Notes: generated by a model from the sequence alone, not told the origin. DNA of 64,000 nt from an uncultured Rhodocyclaceae bacterium (GCA_907163075.1 CAJQTY010000004.1:62001-126000), one strand, 5' to 3'. Shown: positions 25,478 to 34,448, numbered from the stretch's first letter. Program-made: numbers and translations.

Positions 25478-25535
25478 TGTATGGTAGCATCCAAAAAACA
25501 AATTGCAAGCGCTTTTTTTCGGTTACAATGGATGC
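25478..25535. promoter_or_regulatory. Divergent promoter/operator region uxuB (-) / gntR (+)
   Basis: TTGCAA at 25503-25508 is its own reverse complement and could serve as -35 for both directions, with TACCAT on the minus strand (16-bp spacer) and TACAAT at 25524-25529 on the plus strand (15-bp spacer). TGTATG-GTAG-CATCCA (25478-25493) is an inverted repeat with one mismatch, and GCATCCA (25487-25493) and TGGATGC (25529-25535) form an outer 7-bp inverted pair around both promoters, which is suitable for GntR binding. AAGCGCTT at 25507-25514 is a further perfect palindrome. Promoters are predicted by eye only. Confidence 0.45.
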
Positions 25536-25598
25536 ATGGAACATGAGATGCCGGATAGCTTGACGACCGAGTTTTTTCGCCCCAAGGAGTCTCTTTCA

Positions 25599-26246
25599 AT
25601 GGGCGCTCAGTTGCATCGAATCCTGCGCACGGCCATCATCGAAGGCGATCTGGTGCCCGGCCAGGCCATTTCCGAAATCGAGATGAGCAAGCGCTTTTCG
25701 ATCAGCCGCCAGCCCGTGCGCGAAGCTTTCATCAAGCTCGGAGAAGAGCGATTGATCGAGGTACTGCCCCAGCGCGGTACCTACGTGCGCAAGATTTCCG
25801 TCAAGGGCGTGCTCGATGCCCGCCATTTGCGCGAGATCATTGAAGTCTCGATCGTGCGCGAAGTCGCCCTGAAACACGATGCCTCGTTGATAAAGGTGCT
25901 GCGACACCTCATCGTCAAGCAACAGAAGACCAAGCCAGGGGACAGCCGAAGCTTCCTGGCGCTCGACGAGGACCTGCACCGGGCGATCGCCCTGCATGCT
26001 GGCCGCGAATATGCATGGCGGGTTACCGAAGGCATCCGGGCGCAGATGGACCGCGTCCGCTTCCTGTCCTTTGACTTCGCCACGCCAACGTCGCAACTGG
26101 TCTGCGAACACACGGCGCTCGTCGATGCCATCGAATCCGGCGATGCCGATCTTGCCGCGCAATGCATGGAACAGCATCTGCGCGGGATTCTCTCGTCACT
26201 GCCGCTGATCGCAGAGCACTATCCCGAGCATTTCGTCGACGATTAG
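25599..26246 (+). CDS. GntR-family regulator (FadR subfamily, FCD domain)
   Basis: This protein of about 215 residues has an N-terminal winged helix (LHRILRTAIIEGDLVPGQAI; MSKRFSISRQPVREAFIKLG; LPQRGTYVRKI) and an all-helical FCD ligand domain with the metal/ligand residues in LDEDLHRAIALHAG and EHTALVDAIESGD. Start chosen at ATG 25599, nine bases after AAGGAG and some 60 bases after the predicted promoter; in-frame ATGs at 25536 and 25548 lack a ribosome site. It is divergent from uxuB copy 2, so it probably controls cluster 2 in response to a sugar acid, as UxuR/ExuR do in enterobacteria. The gene is followed by a Gfo/Idh gene. Confidence 0.88.
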   Translation: MGAQLHRILRTAIIEGDLVPGQAISEIEMSKRFSISRQPVREAFIKLGEERLIEVLPQRGTYVRKISVKGVLDARHLREIIEVSIVREVALKHDASLIKVLRHLIVKQQKTKPGDSRSFLALDEDLHRAIALHAGREYAWRVTEGIRAQMDRVRFLSFDFATPTSQLVCEHTALVDAIESGDADLAAQCMEQHLRGILSSLPLIAEHYPEHFVDD

Positions 26247-26300
26247 GCGCCACCCGCCGTGCGGCGGAAACACGCAGAAACGCGCCAGAAAAGGAACGCC

Positions 26301-27347
26301 ATGCCTGAAATCCTGAACGCCGGCATCGTCGGCTACGGCTTTGCCACCAAGACCTTCCACGCACCCCTGATTGCCGGCGTGCCGGGACTGAAACTAGCCG
26401 CCATTTCGAGCAGCGACCCGTCCAAGGTGCGTGCCGACTGGCCGCAGGTGCCGGTCGACGCCAGCCCGGAGGCGCTTTTTTCGCGCTCGGATATCGAGCT
26501 CGTGGTCATCCCGACGCCTAACGAAACGCACTTTCCGCTGGCTCTCGCGGCGCTTGCCGCGGGCAAGCACGTCGTCGTCGACAAACCGTTTACCGTAACG
26601 CTAGCCGAGGCGCGCCGCCTGCAGGCCGAGGCCTCGGCGGCCGGTCTGCTGCTCTCGGTCTTTCACAACCGGCGCTGGGATGCGGACTTCCTGACGCTGC
26701 GCCAGGTCATCGCCTCGGGCGAACTGGGGCGGATCGTTCATTTCGAATCGCACTTCGACCGCTACCGGCCGGAAGTGCGTGCACGCTGGCGCGAACAGGC
26801 CCTGCCGGGCAGCGGACTGTGGTACGACCTCGGTGCGCACCTGCTCGATCAGGTGCTACAGCTCTTCGGCCCGCCCGAATCGATTTCGCTGGACCTGGCC
26901 ATTCAACGCGATGGCGCCGAGTCCGACGACTGGTTCCATGCCGTACTGCGCTACGGCCAATGCCGAGCCGTCCTGCACGGCAGCGCCCTGGTGCCGTCGC
27001 CGCCGCCGCGTTTTTCGGTGCACGGCAGCCGCGGCAGCTTCATCAAATTCGGACTCGACGCGCAGGAGGATGCGCTCAGGACCGGCCGGCGCCCGCCCGC
27101 GCCCAACTGGGGCGTCGACCCGCTGCCTGCGACCCTGACGGTGTGCCCGGATGGAAGTTGCCGAACCCGCGAACTGGCGTGCATTGCCGGCAACTACCCG
27201 GCCTACTATGCCGCCGTGCGCGACGCGATCCACGGCACGGCGCCGAACCCGGTCAGTGCCGACGACGCGATCGGCGTCATCAGGCTCATCGAACTTGGCC
27301 TGCAAAGCACACGGGAAGGCCGCGTGGTCCGCGTGCCGCCGGTTTGA
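26301..27347 (+). CDS. Gfo/Idh/MocA-family oxidoreductase, YdgJ-like
   Basis: This 348-residue NAD(P)-dependent oxidoreductase has a Rossmann fold with GIVGYGFATKTFHAPLI, the signature HVVVDKPFTVTLAEA, and a C-terminal domain with GSGLWYDLGAHLLDQ. The N-terminal pattern is typical of the YdgJ/YhhX branch. Start ATG 26301 has AAAGGAA upstream. It follows gntR by 54 bp in the same direction and probably forms an operon with it. The substrate is unknown; the family includes scyllo-inositol and sugar dehydrogenases. It differs in sequence from the Gfo/Idh protein of 21342-22340. Confidence 0.85.
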   Translation: MPEILNAGIVGYGFATKTFHAPLIAGVPGLKLAAISSSDPSKVRADWPQVPVDASPEALFSRSDIELVVIPTPNETHFPLALAALAAGKHVVVDKPFTVTLAEARRLQAEASAAGLLLSVFHNRRWDADFLTLRQVIASGELGRIVHFESHFDRYRPEVRARWREQALPGSGLWYDLGAHLLDQVLQLFGPPESISLDLAIQRDGAESDDWFHAVLRYGQCRAVLHGSALVPSPPPRFSVHGSRGSFIKFGLDAQEDALRTGRRPPAPNWGVDPLPATLTVCPDGSCRTRELACIAGNYPAYYAAVRDAIHGTAPNPVSADDAIGVIRLIELGLQSTREGRVVRVPPV

Positions 27348-27348
27348 A

Positions 27349-28134
27349 TCATTTCGCCCGCGGCTCGCCCCCGCCGGCGAACTTGTCGCCCTCGGACGCA
27401 GCCGCATGCGATCTATTCTGCGCCTGTACCAATTCTTCGGGCGCCAGCATGCGGGCAACGGCTTCACGCTCGCGCACGGCGTCCAGGTTGCGCGCGGCAG
27501 CGGCCCGGTTGAACCAGACATACGCCAGCACCAGGTCTTTCTCGACGCCAACGCCGTCGCGATACAAGCGCCCCAGTTCGAGCATGCCTTCCGGGTTTCC
27601 GCGCGCAGCCGCCGTCTGTATCCACTTTGACGCCTGGCCGAAGTTCTGCAGAATGCCAATGCCGCTCCGCGACAGCCGCCCGAGAAAGATCATGGCCTCG
27701 GTACTTCCGTTCTCCGCTGACATTTGCAGGAACTGAACACCCTTGGCGGAACTCTCGGCGGTCCGGGACGGATCGAGCAAAAGCGCCTCGCCAAGCCTGA
27801 ACTGCGCACCCGGATCACCGGCTTCGGCGGCTTTCCTGATCTCCGGATCGAGAGCCGCCACGCTGATCATGGCCGTCAGCGGCGACTCGGCTTCATCCTG
27901 CGTCAGCCACAGGGTCGCGCCAATGGCGGCGGCGACGGAGAGGACTACAGCCGGAATCGAAAGTCCCGCCGTTTTCGATAGCTTGGCGTCTATAGGCGCA
28001 AGAAAGCGAAACGAGCAATCAAGACAGCGATATGGGAAGCTGTTCTGATACTTACTCTTTTCTTCCGACGAACGCCACCGTGATTCACGGCACCGGGCAC
28101 TTTGGCAACTTGGGCAACTTATTTTTTTGCGCAT
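27349..28134 (-). CDS. Zinc-ribbon, membrane-anchored Sel1-repeat protein
   Basis: The product has 261 residues. The N-terminus carries two cysteine pairs (CPSCQSARC and CLDC) spaced like a zinc ribbon. A membrane helix follows at about residues 55-76 (IPAVVLSVAAAIGATLWL), then three or four Sel1-type helical repeats (for example AQFLGEALLL-like, AMIFLGRLSRSGIGILQNF, GMLELGRLYRDGVGVEKDL). Sel1 repeats mediate protein contacts. Start ATG 28132-28134. It ends one base from the end of the ydgJ-like gene (convergent). No specific function can be assigned. Confidence 0.8.
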   Translation of the reverse strand: MRKKISCPSCQSARCRESRWRSSEEKSKYQNSFPYRCLDCSFRFLAPIDAKLSKTAGLSIPAVVLSVAAAIGATLWLTQDEAESPLTAMISVAALDPEIRKAAEAGDPGAQFRLGEALLLDPSRTAESSAKGVQFLQMSAENGSTEAMIFLGRLSRSGIGILQNFGQASKWIQTAAARGNPEGMLELGRLYRDGVGVEKDLVLAYVWFNRAAAARNLDAVREREAVARMLAPEELVQAQNRSHAAASEGDKFAGGGEPRAK

Positions 28135-28426
28135 AAAAGACAAAACCTCGTCACCTCAATAACATAACCGGCAGGGTCGTACGCAGAATGCCCGCGTCAA
28201 GAAAAATTGAATTGGCGGGATAAAACCCGAAGCCCCCGACAAAGTCAAGCGCTACCGGAATCCTGCGCGAAAACGGCGCGGCCCGGCCGGGCGCGCAAGG
28301 TCATTGGAACGGCTTCCATATCATCGGTCGGTGATCGTCATTGACGGGCCGACAGCGGGCACGGATACTTCATTGATTCGCGCCATTTTTCCGACCCCCG
28401 ACCCATTTCGCCCCGACCATCCCGAC

Positions 28427-29086
28427 ATGAATAGCTTCCATCTTTACCTCGATAGCGCCGACCTCGGCGAGTTGCGTCAGTGCTTGCCGCACCCGGTGGT
28501 CCATGGCGTCACGACCAATCCGACGCTGTTGCGGCGGGCCGGCATCCGGCGCGCGGAATTGCCCGGACTCATCGAACAGTTGCTGGAACTCGGGGCGCGG
28601 CAAGTGCAGGCGCAGGTCCATGCGCCCGAAACCGATGCCATGCTCGAAGATGCGCAAACGCTGCTGGCCGGGTTCGACCCGGGCCAGGTGGTGATAAAGA
28701 TTCCGGCGACCCGCGCCGGCCTGCGTGCTGGCGCCGCGCTCAGCGCGCAAGGCGTGCCGGTCACCTACACCGCGGTCTATGCCCCGGAGCAGGCGCATTT
28801 CGCCGCGCTGCTCGGCGCGGCGTACGCCGCCCCCTACCTCGGTCGTTTGGAGGACGCCGGCATTGACGGGCTGGCGCTGATCGCCCGCATGCAATCCCTG
28901 ATCGAGCGCAGCGGCGCCGACACCCGGCTGCTGGTGGCCAGCATCCGCTCGCGCCAGGCCTACCTGGACCTGCTGCAGATCGGCATCGGCGCCATCACCA
29001 TCCCGCCGCGCCTGTTTGCCGAACTGGTCGACCACCAGGCCACGCTCGACGCCGAGCGGGTCTTCCTGGCCGACGCGGCGGCCTGA
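28427..29086 (+). CDS. Transaldolase / fructose-6-phosphate aldolase family protein
   Basis: The 219-residue product matches the short (FSA/TalC type) transaldolases. LYLDSADLGELRQCL and the TTNPTLLRR segment open the TIM barrel, VVIKIPATRAGL carries the Schiff-base lysine, and VTYTAVYAPEQAH and VASIRSRQAYLDLL follow. Start ATG 28427 gives the family length; the frame stays open 41 codons upstream. It is the first gene of a tight four-gene set (5 bp to the kinase). The 292 bp before it (28135-28426) hold no further recognisable element. It is likely to transfer or cleave dihydroxyacetone units from sugar phosphates. Confidence 0.85.
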   Translation: MNSFHLYLDSADLGELRQCLPHPVVHGVTTNPTLLRRAGIRRAELPGLIEQLLELGARQVQAQVHAPETDAMLEDAQTLLAGFDPGQVVIKIPATRAGLRAGAALSAQGVPVTYTAVYAPEQAHFAALLGAAYAAPYLGRLEDAGIDGLALIARMQSLIERSGADTRLLVASIRSRQAYLDLLQIGIGAITIPPRLFAELVDHQATLDAERVFLADAAA

Positions 29087-29091
29087 CGCCG

Positions 29092-30050
29092 ATGCGAATC
29101 GCACTCGCGGGCGAAGCCCTGATCGATTTTACCGGCAGCGGCATGACTTTCCAGGGCCATTGCGGCGGCTCGCCACTGAACTCTGCCGTCGCCTGCGCGC
29201 GCCTCGGCCAGCCCACCGCCCACATCACGCAACTATCGACCGACCTGTTTGGCGAGCAGTTGCTCCGCCACATGCTGGACAATGGTATCGACACGCGCTT
29301 CGTGCTGCGCAGCGACGACCCGACGACAGTCGCCTTTGTCGAGCGCGGCCCGCAAACCAACCGTTACGCCTTTTATTCGCTCGGCAGCGCAGACAGCCGC
29401 TGGGCGCCCGAACCGCTGCCGCGGCTGCCAGAGAGCTGCCGTTTCCTGCATTTCGGCTCGATCAGCCTGCTCCAGGACCCGGCCGCGCGGCGCATCACCG
29501 AGTTCGTCGCCGCCACGCCGCCAATGCCGGGCAACGCGTCCTCGTCTTCGACCCCAACGTGCGGCTGAGCCTGATCGGCGACCTGCCGGCCTACCGCCTG
29601 CGCGTGCAGCGCTGGATGCGCTACACCGACCTGCTGAAACTGAGCGACGAAGACATCGCCGTACTGGCGCCCGGCCGCAGCCACGATGAAGCCGCCAGCA
29701 GCTGGCTGAAGGCGGGTCCGCGCGCGGTGGTCATCACCAGCGGCGGCGACGGCGCCGTGCTCTACCGCAACGGCCATCCGCCAATGCCAGTCGCGGCGCC
29801 GAAGGTCACGCTGGCGGACACCATCGGTGCCGGCGACACCTTCACCGCCGGGCTGTCGGTCGCCCTGCTCGACCAGGGCGTGAGCGATGCCGCCCAACTC
29901 GCCGGACTGCCCGACGCGGCCTGGCGCCAGGTCCTGCAGTTCGCGGCCACGGCGGCGGCGTTGAACTGCACCCGCGAGGGCGCCAATCCGCCGACGCTGG
30001 CCGAGGTACGGGCGGCGCTGCCAGCAGAACCACGAGAAGCTCCGGAGTGA
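29092..30050 (+). pseudogene. PfkB-family carbohydrate kinase (fructokinase-like), frameshifted
   Basis: The first frame (29092-29568) has the N-terminal half of a fructokinase-like PfkB protein: ALAGEALIDF, CGGSPLNSAVACARLG, SLGSADSRWAPEPLP. It degenerates after EFVAAT. The other frame then carries the rest: GQRVLVFDPNVRLSLIGD, VVITSGGDGAVL and the catalytic DTIGAGDTFTAGL. The 959-nt span is one base short of a whole number of codons, so a single base is missing around 29515-29545. Apart from that, all motifs are intact, so this is either a very recent mutation or a sequencing error. It sits between the transaldolase and the pyrophosphatase-like gene (overlap GTGA). Confidence 0.8.
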
Positions 30051-30520
30051 AGGCCGCGCCGCCCGAGGTCGACGTGGTGATCGAGATTCCACGCGGCAGT
30101 TTCCTCAAGCGCGGGTCCACCGGCAGCATCGATTTCATATCGCCGCTGCCGTGCCCGTTCAACTACGGTTCCGTGCCGCAGTGGCTGGGGCTCGATGACG
30201 ACCTGCTCGATGCACTGGTGCTCGGGCCCCGGCTGGCGCTCGGCACGCACCTGCGGGTCAGGGCCTGGGGCGCGGTGACGCTGATCGACCGCGGCCTGTC
30301 GGACGACAAGCTGATCTGCAGCGAAGGCGCGCCGAGCGTTGCCGAATGCGAAAGGATACTGCGCTTTTTCCGCCTCTACGCGCGCTGCAAGGGGCTGCTC
30401 AATATCTGGCGCCGCCGGCCCGGGCTCAATGCCTGCGGCGGCTGGTGCGAGGCCACGTACGCGCTGGCGCGGGCGCGACCACGCAACGATTCGTGGGCCG
30501 GATCGAGCATTGCGTTCTGA
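30047..30520 (+). CDS. Inorganic pyrophosphatase family protein
   Basis: This 157-residue protein follows the soluble family I pyrophosphatase pattern: EIPRGSFLKRG, SPLPCPFNYGSVP, LDDDLLDALVLGP (the DxDxxD metal aspartates as D-D-D-L-L-D), LIDRGLSDDKLI (the D...D-x-K part of the active site). It is about 20 residues shorter than typical and lacks the usual glycine and proline in the aspartate motif, so it is divergent. GTG 30047 overlaps the kinase TGA. It may remove PPi or act on a related substrate linked to the preceding sugar-phosphate genes; activity is uncertain. Confidence 0.75.
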   Translation: MKAAPPEVDVVIEIPRGSFLKRGSTGSIDFISPLPCPFNYGSVPQWLGLDDDLLDALVLGPRLALGTHLRVRAWGAVTLIDRGLSDDKLICSEGAPSVAECERILRFFRLYARCKGLLNIWRRRPGLNACGGWCEATYALARARPRNDSWAGSSIAF

Positions 30521-30541
30521 CCGTCAGAGAGGGCGCCGCCA

Positions 30542-30940
30542 ATGACCCGGGAGACGGCTTCGCCCTTGCCGGCGAGCGATCGGGGAGTACGCATCGCCGT
30601 GATCTTTGCCCTCGTCGCCGAACGGCTGTCGACCTACTACGAGCATGGCCAGTGGCTGACCGAGACGCAGGGCGCCAGCCTGTCCGCGCAGTGGCTGGCG
30701 CGCAGCAAGCGCAAGCTGCCTCTCGCTGAGAGAAGGCAGCTTTCAGCGCTGAGCGACGAACTTGCGCGGCGGATTGCCGCCCCGCTCTCCCGGGAAGCCG
30801 GGCTGTATGCGGCGCACGAGATGATGGAATCGCTCGACACCAACTACCATTCCGAGATTGGCATGACGCTGATGGTCGAATGCGAGCGGCTGCTTGATGC
30901 CGCCATCAGCGCGCCGCCCGCCGCTGATTTGCCGGCTTGA
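30542..30940 (+). CDS. Hypothetical protein (helical, 132 aa)
   Basis: I do not recognise the family. The protein is soluble and predicted helical, with an Arg/Ala/Leu-rich middle (AQWLARSKRKLPLAERRQL) and an acidic end containing HEMMESLDTNYHSEIG. It starts at ATG 30542, 21 bp after the pyrophosphatase-like gene, and probably belongs to that operon. The downstream PBP gene is convergent, 8 bp away. Confidence 0.6.
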   Translation: MTRETASPLPASDRGVRIAVIFALVAERLSTYYEHGQWLTETQGASLSAQWLARSKRKLPLAERRQLSALSDELARRIAAPLSREAGLYAAHEMMESLDTNYHSEIGMTLMVECERLLDAAISAPPAADLPA

Positions 30941-30948
30941 TCGCCGGC

Positions 30949-33900
30949 TCAGCCGCCGGCCTTGGCGACCGCGCTGCGGCGGCCGTCGAGCGGTGTCGTT
31001 TTACTCACTGGCACCGCCGCGGTACGGGGCGCTTCGGCGCAATGCCCCGGCGCTGGCTCCTTGCCGGCGATCATGGGCAGCAGAGACGGCTGGAGTTCCT
31101 TGAGAATCTGCACGGGAAGCGCCGAAGTGAAGTCGTATCCGGCCGCCTTGGCGCCCGGAACGAAGGCCGTGACGACGCCGTAGAAGCGGTCGCCGACGTA
31201 GAAGGCAAAGGTCGCGGCGCGGTTCATCACGCGCGAACTCTTGACCGCTCCGTTGGCGCCGACGACCTGGAAGCGATGATCGCCGGTTCCGGTCTTGCCG
31301 CCGACCGGTAGCGGCTGGTCGTCGGCGTCGCGGTAAACACCCTTGAGGCGGCGCGCCGTGCCGTTATCGACCACGCGCAGCAAGGCACGCCGGGCGACCT
31401 GTGCGATTTCCGCCGGCAACACCTGCTCGCCGGTCTCGACATGGCGTTCGAGCAGCGTTTCGAAAGGCGTTGCGGCGGCGAAGTGCAGTCGATCAATGCG
31501 CACCGTGGGACGCCGCAGGCCGTCGTTGACAACGATACCCATCAGTTCGGCGAGCGCCGCCGGGCGATCGGCCGAGCTGCCGATCGCCGTCGCCAGCGAA
31601 GGCACCAGATGCTCGAAGGGATACCCCAGCCGCCGCCATTCGGCGGCGATGCGCTCGAACGCCGCGACCTCGACGACGATGTCGATGCGCAGCTGCTGGG
31701 CGCGCCGCAGGCGGCTGGCGAACAACCAGCGCGAAGCCTCGCGGCGCTCGTCCACGCTGGCCGCGACGACCTCGCGCAGACCGGCCTCCGGATGCGCCTG
31801 CAGGTGATGAACGAGCCACAGTTCGAGCGGGTGCGCCCTGGCCAGATAACCCTGGTCGGAGAGCTTATAGCGGCGCGTCACATGGTTGCCGTAGAGACGA
31901 CGCAAGCCGGAGTCGGTGCCGGCCCTGTCGCCGAGACGCTCGCGCATGAAGGAGAGGAAAGCCGAAAAATCGCTCTCCGGGTGCACGCGCATGAACACCG
32001 CGGCCAGCGTCGACGGGCGCTCGGGCACCGAATCGGCGAGCACGCCGAGGCGTTCCGCGGGCGGCACGTCGCGATACTTGTGCCAGAACGTGCGCAGGAA
32101 ACCGAGCCCTTCGCGTTCGGCGAAACGGTTGAGGAACTCCAGGCGCACGCTCTCGTCGCCGTCACGCAGCGCGCGCGCCGGCGCATCGGCGGCCTCGTAG
32201 GCGTGGTAATGCACCACGTCGCGCATGATGCGGATGAAGACCAGGTTCACCGACTGCTCAAGCGCTTCGGCGACGCTGGGGGTCTGCGCATCGTCTTCGT
32301 GCTTGAAGTTGGAGAAGCGGTGCACGCCGCCGCCGGTGAAGAAGGTTTCGTTCGGACTCGCCGAATAGCGCCGTTCGATGGCCGCTTGGAGCATCGCCGT
32401 CAGGCTGCGATCGGCGCTGCCGCGCAGGTAGGAGATCGCCCAGTTGCTCAGGCGGTCGCTCGGCCAGGTGACGATGGCGGCCAGGGCCTTGGGGTCGAGG
32501 CCGGCATAGCGCTGATGCAGATCGGCGACGACGCCCAGGTAGGAAATCAGCGTCCGGAACTTGGCGCTTGAGCCCAGATCGAGCTTGGTTCCGGCGTTAA
32601 TGTCGAGCGGCTGGTTCAGGTTGTCCGCCTGCACGCGCAGAAGATTGCCGAGCGGCGTCTTTTCGTAGAGGGTGAAGCTGTAGTTCACGCCGGCCGGATC
32701 GCCCCGGTCGAGCAGGCGCTTGTCCCGGAAGCCGGCGCAGGCCAGGTATTCGGTCTGCTTCAGACGGCCGAGAAAGGCGGTAACGCTGGCCTGCGCCGCG
32801 GCGTCCAGCGTCGTTCGCGCCTTCAGGTCGAAACGATCCAGGGCGTAGAGATCCTCGACCCCGAGCAGGTCGCCAAGCGTCCCGCGCACATCATTGACCG
32901 CCTTGCGCTCGACGAAGGAGACGGCTTCGCTCGCGCGCGCCTTGCGCGCCAGCGTCAGCCGCGCGCGCAAGGCATCGTCGCGCAGGGCCTGGGGAACGCT
33001 GCCGTCGTTGCTGAGCAGGCGCAGGTAGCTGTCGGTCAGGCTGTCGAGGCGCTCCGTCGATTCGAGCAGGAGGCCGGACGGACGGCGCTGCGCGACGATC
33101 AGTGAAAGCGCCTCGCGGAACACCTGGGCGCGCAGCGCCGGGTCGGCAGCGGGGTCGGCCAGCACCCGGTTGGCCTCGTCGAAATCGCGCCCGTACCAGG
33201 CCCACAGGCCGTCGCCCAGACCATTGACCTCGCCGTAGCCGGCCAGTCCGGCGAGCGGCACCGAGTTCAGATAGTCGAGCACGATGCGCTGCCGCGCGGC
33301 CAGCGTTTCTTCGCCGTCCTGATAGGCGCGCAGGGACGCCGAAACCATCTGCCGCAACTTGTCCTCGGCGTCGCGCGTGCGGCCGCCGGGCGAATGACGG
33401 AATTTTTCGATCTGCGTGGCCAGCGTGCTGCCGCCCGCTCGCCCGCCCTCGAGGTCGAGGGCGCGCAGGGTCTGACCGAGCGCAACGCGACTCAGGCGCC
33501 CCCAGTCCACGGCCGGGTTGCGCATCGGGTGCTCGGAATCGAGCAGATCGTGGTTTTCGACATAGAGCAAGGCATCGACCAGTACCGGCGGAATCGCCTC
33601 GAACGAGGCGTACTGCCGCTCCGGGTAAAGGTTGCCATAGATCGGTATTCCGTTGCGGTCGAACAGCGCCAGCCCGGCCTGCGATTTCTCTCGGTAGATC
33701 GGGTAATAGCCACGACTGGTGATCTTGCGAAACCCGTCGGACTGCCGCGCCTGGACCGAAATGTCATAGCCGGCGGCAAGCAGGCGCGGCAGCGCCTCTT
33801 TCATCCGGCTGTAACCGAGGCGATTGCTGTACGGCCCGGTCTGCGGCAACCACAGGTCGGCATTGGCGCCGGCCTGCACTTCCCAACTGATGCTGCGCGC

Positions 33901-34065
33901 AAACGCGGAGAAAAAATGCGCCTGCAGGCGCGAGTCGCGCGCCTCAATCCAGGCCGCCGTCCCGATCGCCGCGGCGAGCACGACAATGGTCGCACTCCAA
34001 TAGAAGACATGGCGATTCGGGCGCTTCACAAGCCCGGCGCCGGCGCGAGAGGACTCGCTTCTCAT
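30949..34065 (-). CDS. Bifunctional penicillin-binding protein (GT51 transglycosylase + transpeptidase), atypical
   Basis: The product has 1038 residues. After a single N-terminal membrane helix (about residues 20-40) comes a GT51-like domain with LLYVENHDLLDSEHP (catalytic glutamate) and GGSTLATQIEKFR. A transpeptidase domain follows with SxxK at about S499 (LGSSAKFRT), SxN in LEQSVNLVF and KTG at about K924 (GGKTGTGDHR). It would polymerise and cross-link peptidoglycan in the periplasm. It is longer than PBP1A/1B (about 800-850 residues), with the SxxK-KTG distance unusually large (about 425 residues), implying a big insertion in the transpeptidase domain. It resembles a PBP1-like subgroup of Proteobacteria whose function I cannot name. 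Confidence 0.82.
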   Translation of the reverse strand: MRSESSRAGAGLVKRPNRHVFYWSATIVVLAAAIGTAAWIEARDSRLQAHFFSAFARSISWEVQAGANADLWLPQTGPYSNRLGYSRMKEALPRLLAAGYDISVQARQSDGFRKITSRGYYPIYREKSQAGLALFDRNGIPIYGNLYPERQYASFEAIPPVLVDALLYVENHDLLDSEHPMRNPAVDWGRLSRVALGQTLRALDLEGGRAGGSTLATQIEKFRHSPGGRTRDAEDKLRQMVSASLRAYQDGEETLAARQRIVLDYLNSVPLAGLAGYGEVNGLGDGLWAWYGRDFDEANRVLADPAADPALRAQVFREALSLIVAQRRPSGLLLESTERLDSLTDSYLRLLSNDGSVPQALRDDALRARLTLARKARASEAVSFVERKAVNDVRGTLGDLLGVEDLYALDRFDLKARTTLDAAAQASVTAFLGRLKQTEYLACAGFRDKRLLDRGDPAGVNYSFTLYEKTPLGNLLRVQADNLNQPLDINAGTKLDLGSSAKFRTLISYLGVVADLHQRYAGLDPKALAAIVTWPSDRLSNWAISYLRGSADRSLTAMLQAAIERRYSASPNETFFTGGGVHRFSNFKHEDDAQTPSVAEALEQSVNLVFIRIMRDVVHYHAYEAADAPARALRDGDESVRLEFLNRFAEREGLGFLRTFWHKYRDVPPAERLGVLADSVPERPSTLAAVFMRVHPESDFSAFLSFMRERLGDRAGTDSGLRRLYGNHVTRRYKLSDQGYLARAHPLELWLVHHLQAHPEAGLREVVAASVDERREASRWLFASRLRRAQQLRIDIVVEVAAFERIAAEWRRLGYPFEHLVPSLATAIGSSADRPAALAELMGIVVNDGLRRPTVRIDRLHFAAATPFETLLERHVETGEQVLPAEIAQVARRALLRVVDNGTARRLKGVYRDADDQPLPVGGKTGTGDHRFQVVGANGAVKSSRVMNRAATFAFYVGDRFYGVVTAFVPGAKAAGYDFTSALPVQILKELQPSLLPMIAGKEPAPGHCAEAPRTAAVPVSKTTPLDGRRSAVAKAGG

Positions 34066-34183
34066 TGTATGGTCATTCCCAAGCGAATCGGTTATTACAC
34101 AGCACAGTCTAACACTTCACCGAGCAAACGATGACTTGGCCCTGGTCGCCGCAACGTCACACGCTTAATTCCAATGACCTCGG

Positions 34184-34341
34184 TTGAAACCTCCTTTAAC
34201 GCGGAGATCGCAGGGATCACCGAGACGCAGAGGGCGCCGAGGAAGAACCGATTTCACCTTCCGGGTGAGCCGTCTCATTCCCATGAGCCTTTGCGTTCTC
34301 CTGGTTTTTCTCTGCGCTCTTTGCGTTAAAAGCGGTTTTCA
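34184..34341. repeat. MITE-like intergenic element, copy A
   Basis: A segment of about 158 bp with imperfect terminal inverted repeats: TTGAAACCTCCTTTAACGC at the left and GCGTTAAAAGCGGTTTTCAG at the right, with TTTAACGC/GCGTTAAA perfect. It contains degenerate GACGCAGAG-type repeats. A diverged second copy is at 44320-44449. It occupies most of the gene-free 34066-34448 between the divergent PBP and AI-2E-permease genes. No coding sequence is convincing inside. Confidence 0.6.
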
Positions 34342-34448
34342 GCTTAATGCTAACCTCGCCGCCGCCGGGCAGTCAAAATGCCGTGGTGAAATGCCATGGC
34401 GTGCAATCGGGTAAGATGAGCTACACATTTTCTTACGTGAGGCTCCCC

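Noticed and set aside
34184-34414. A 76-codon frame with a hydrophobic segment upstream of the AI-2E permease
   Set aside because: It is produced by the MITE-like element and has no conserved sequence or ribosome site.
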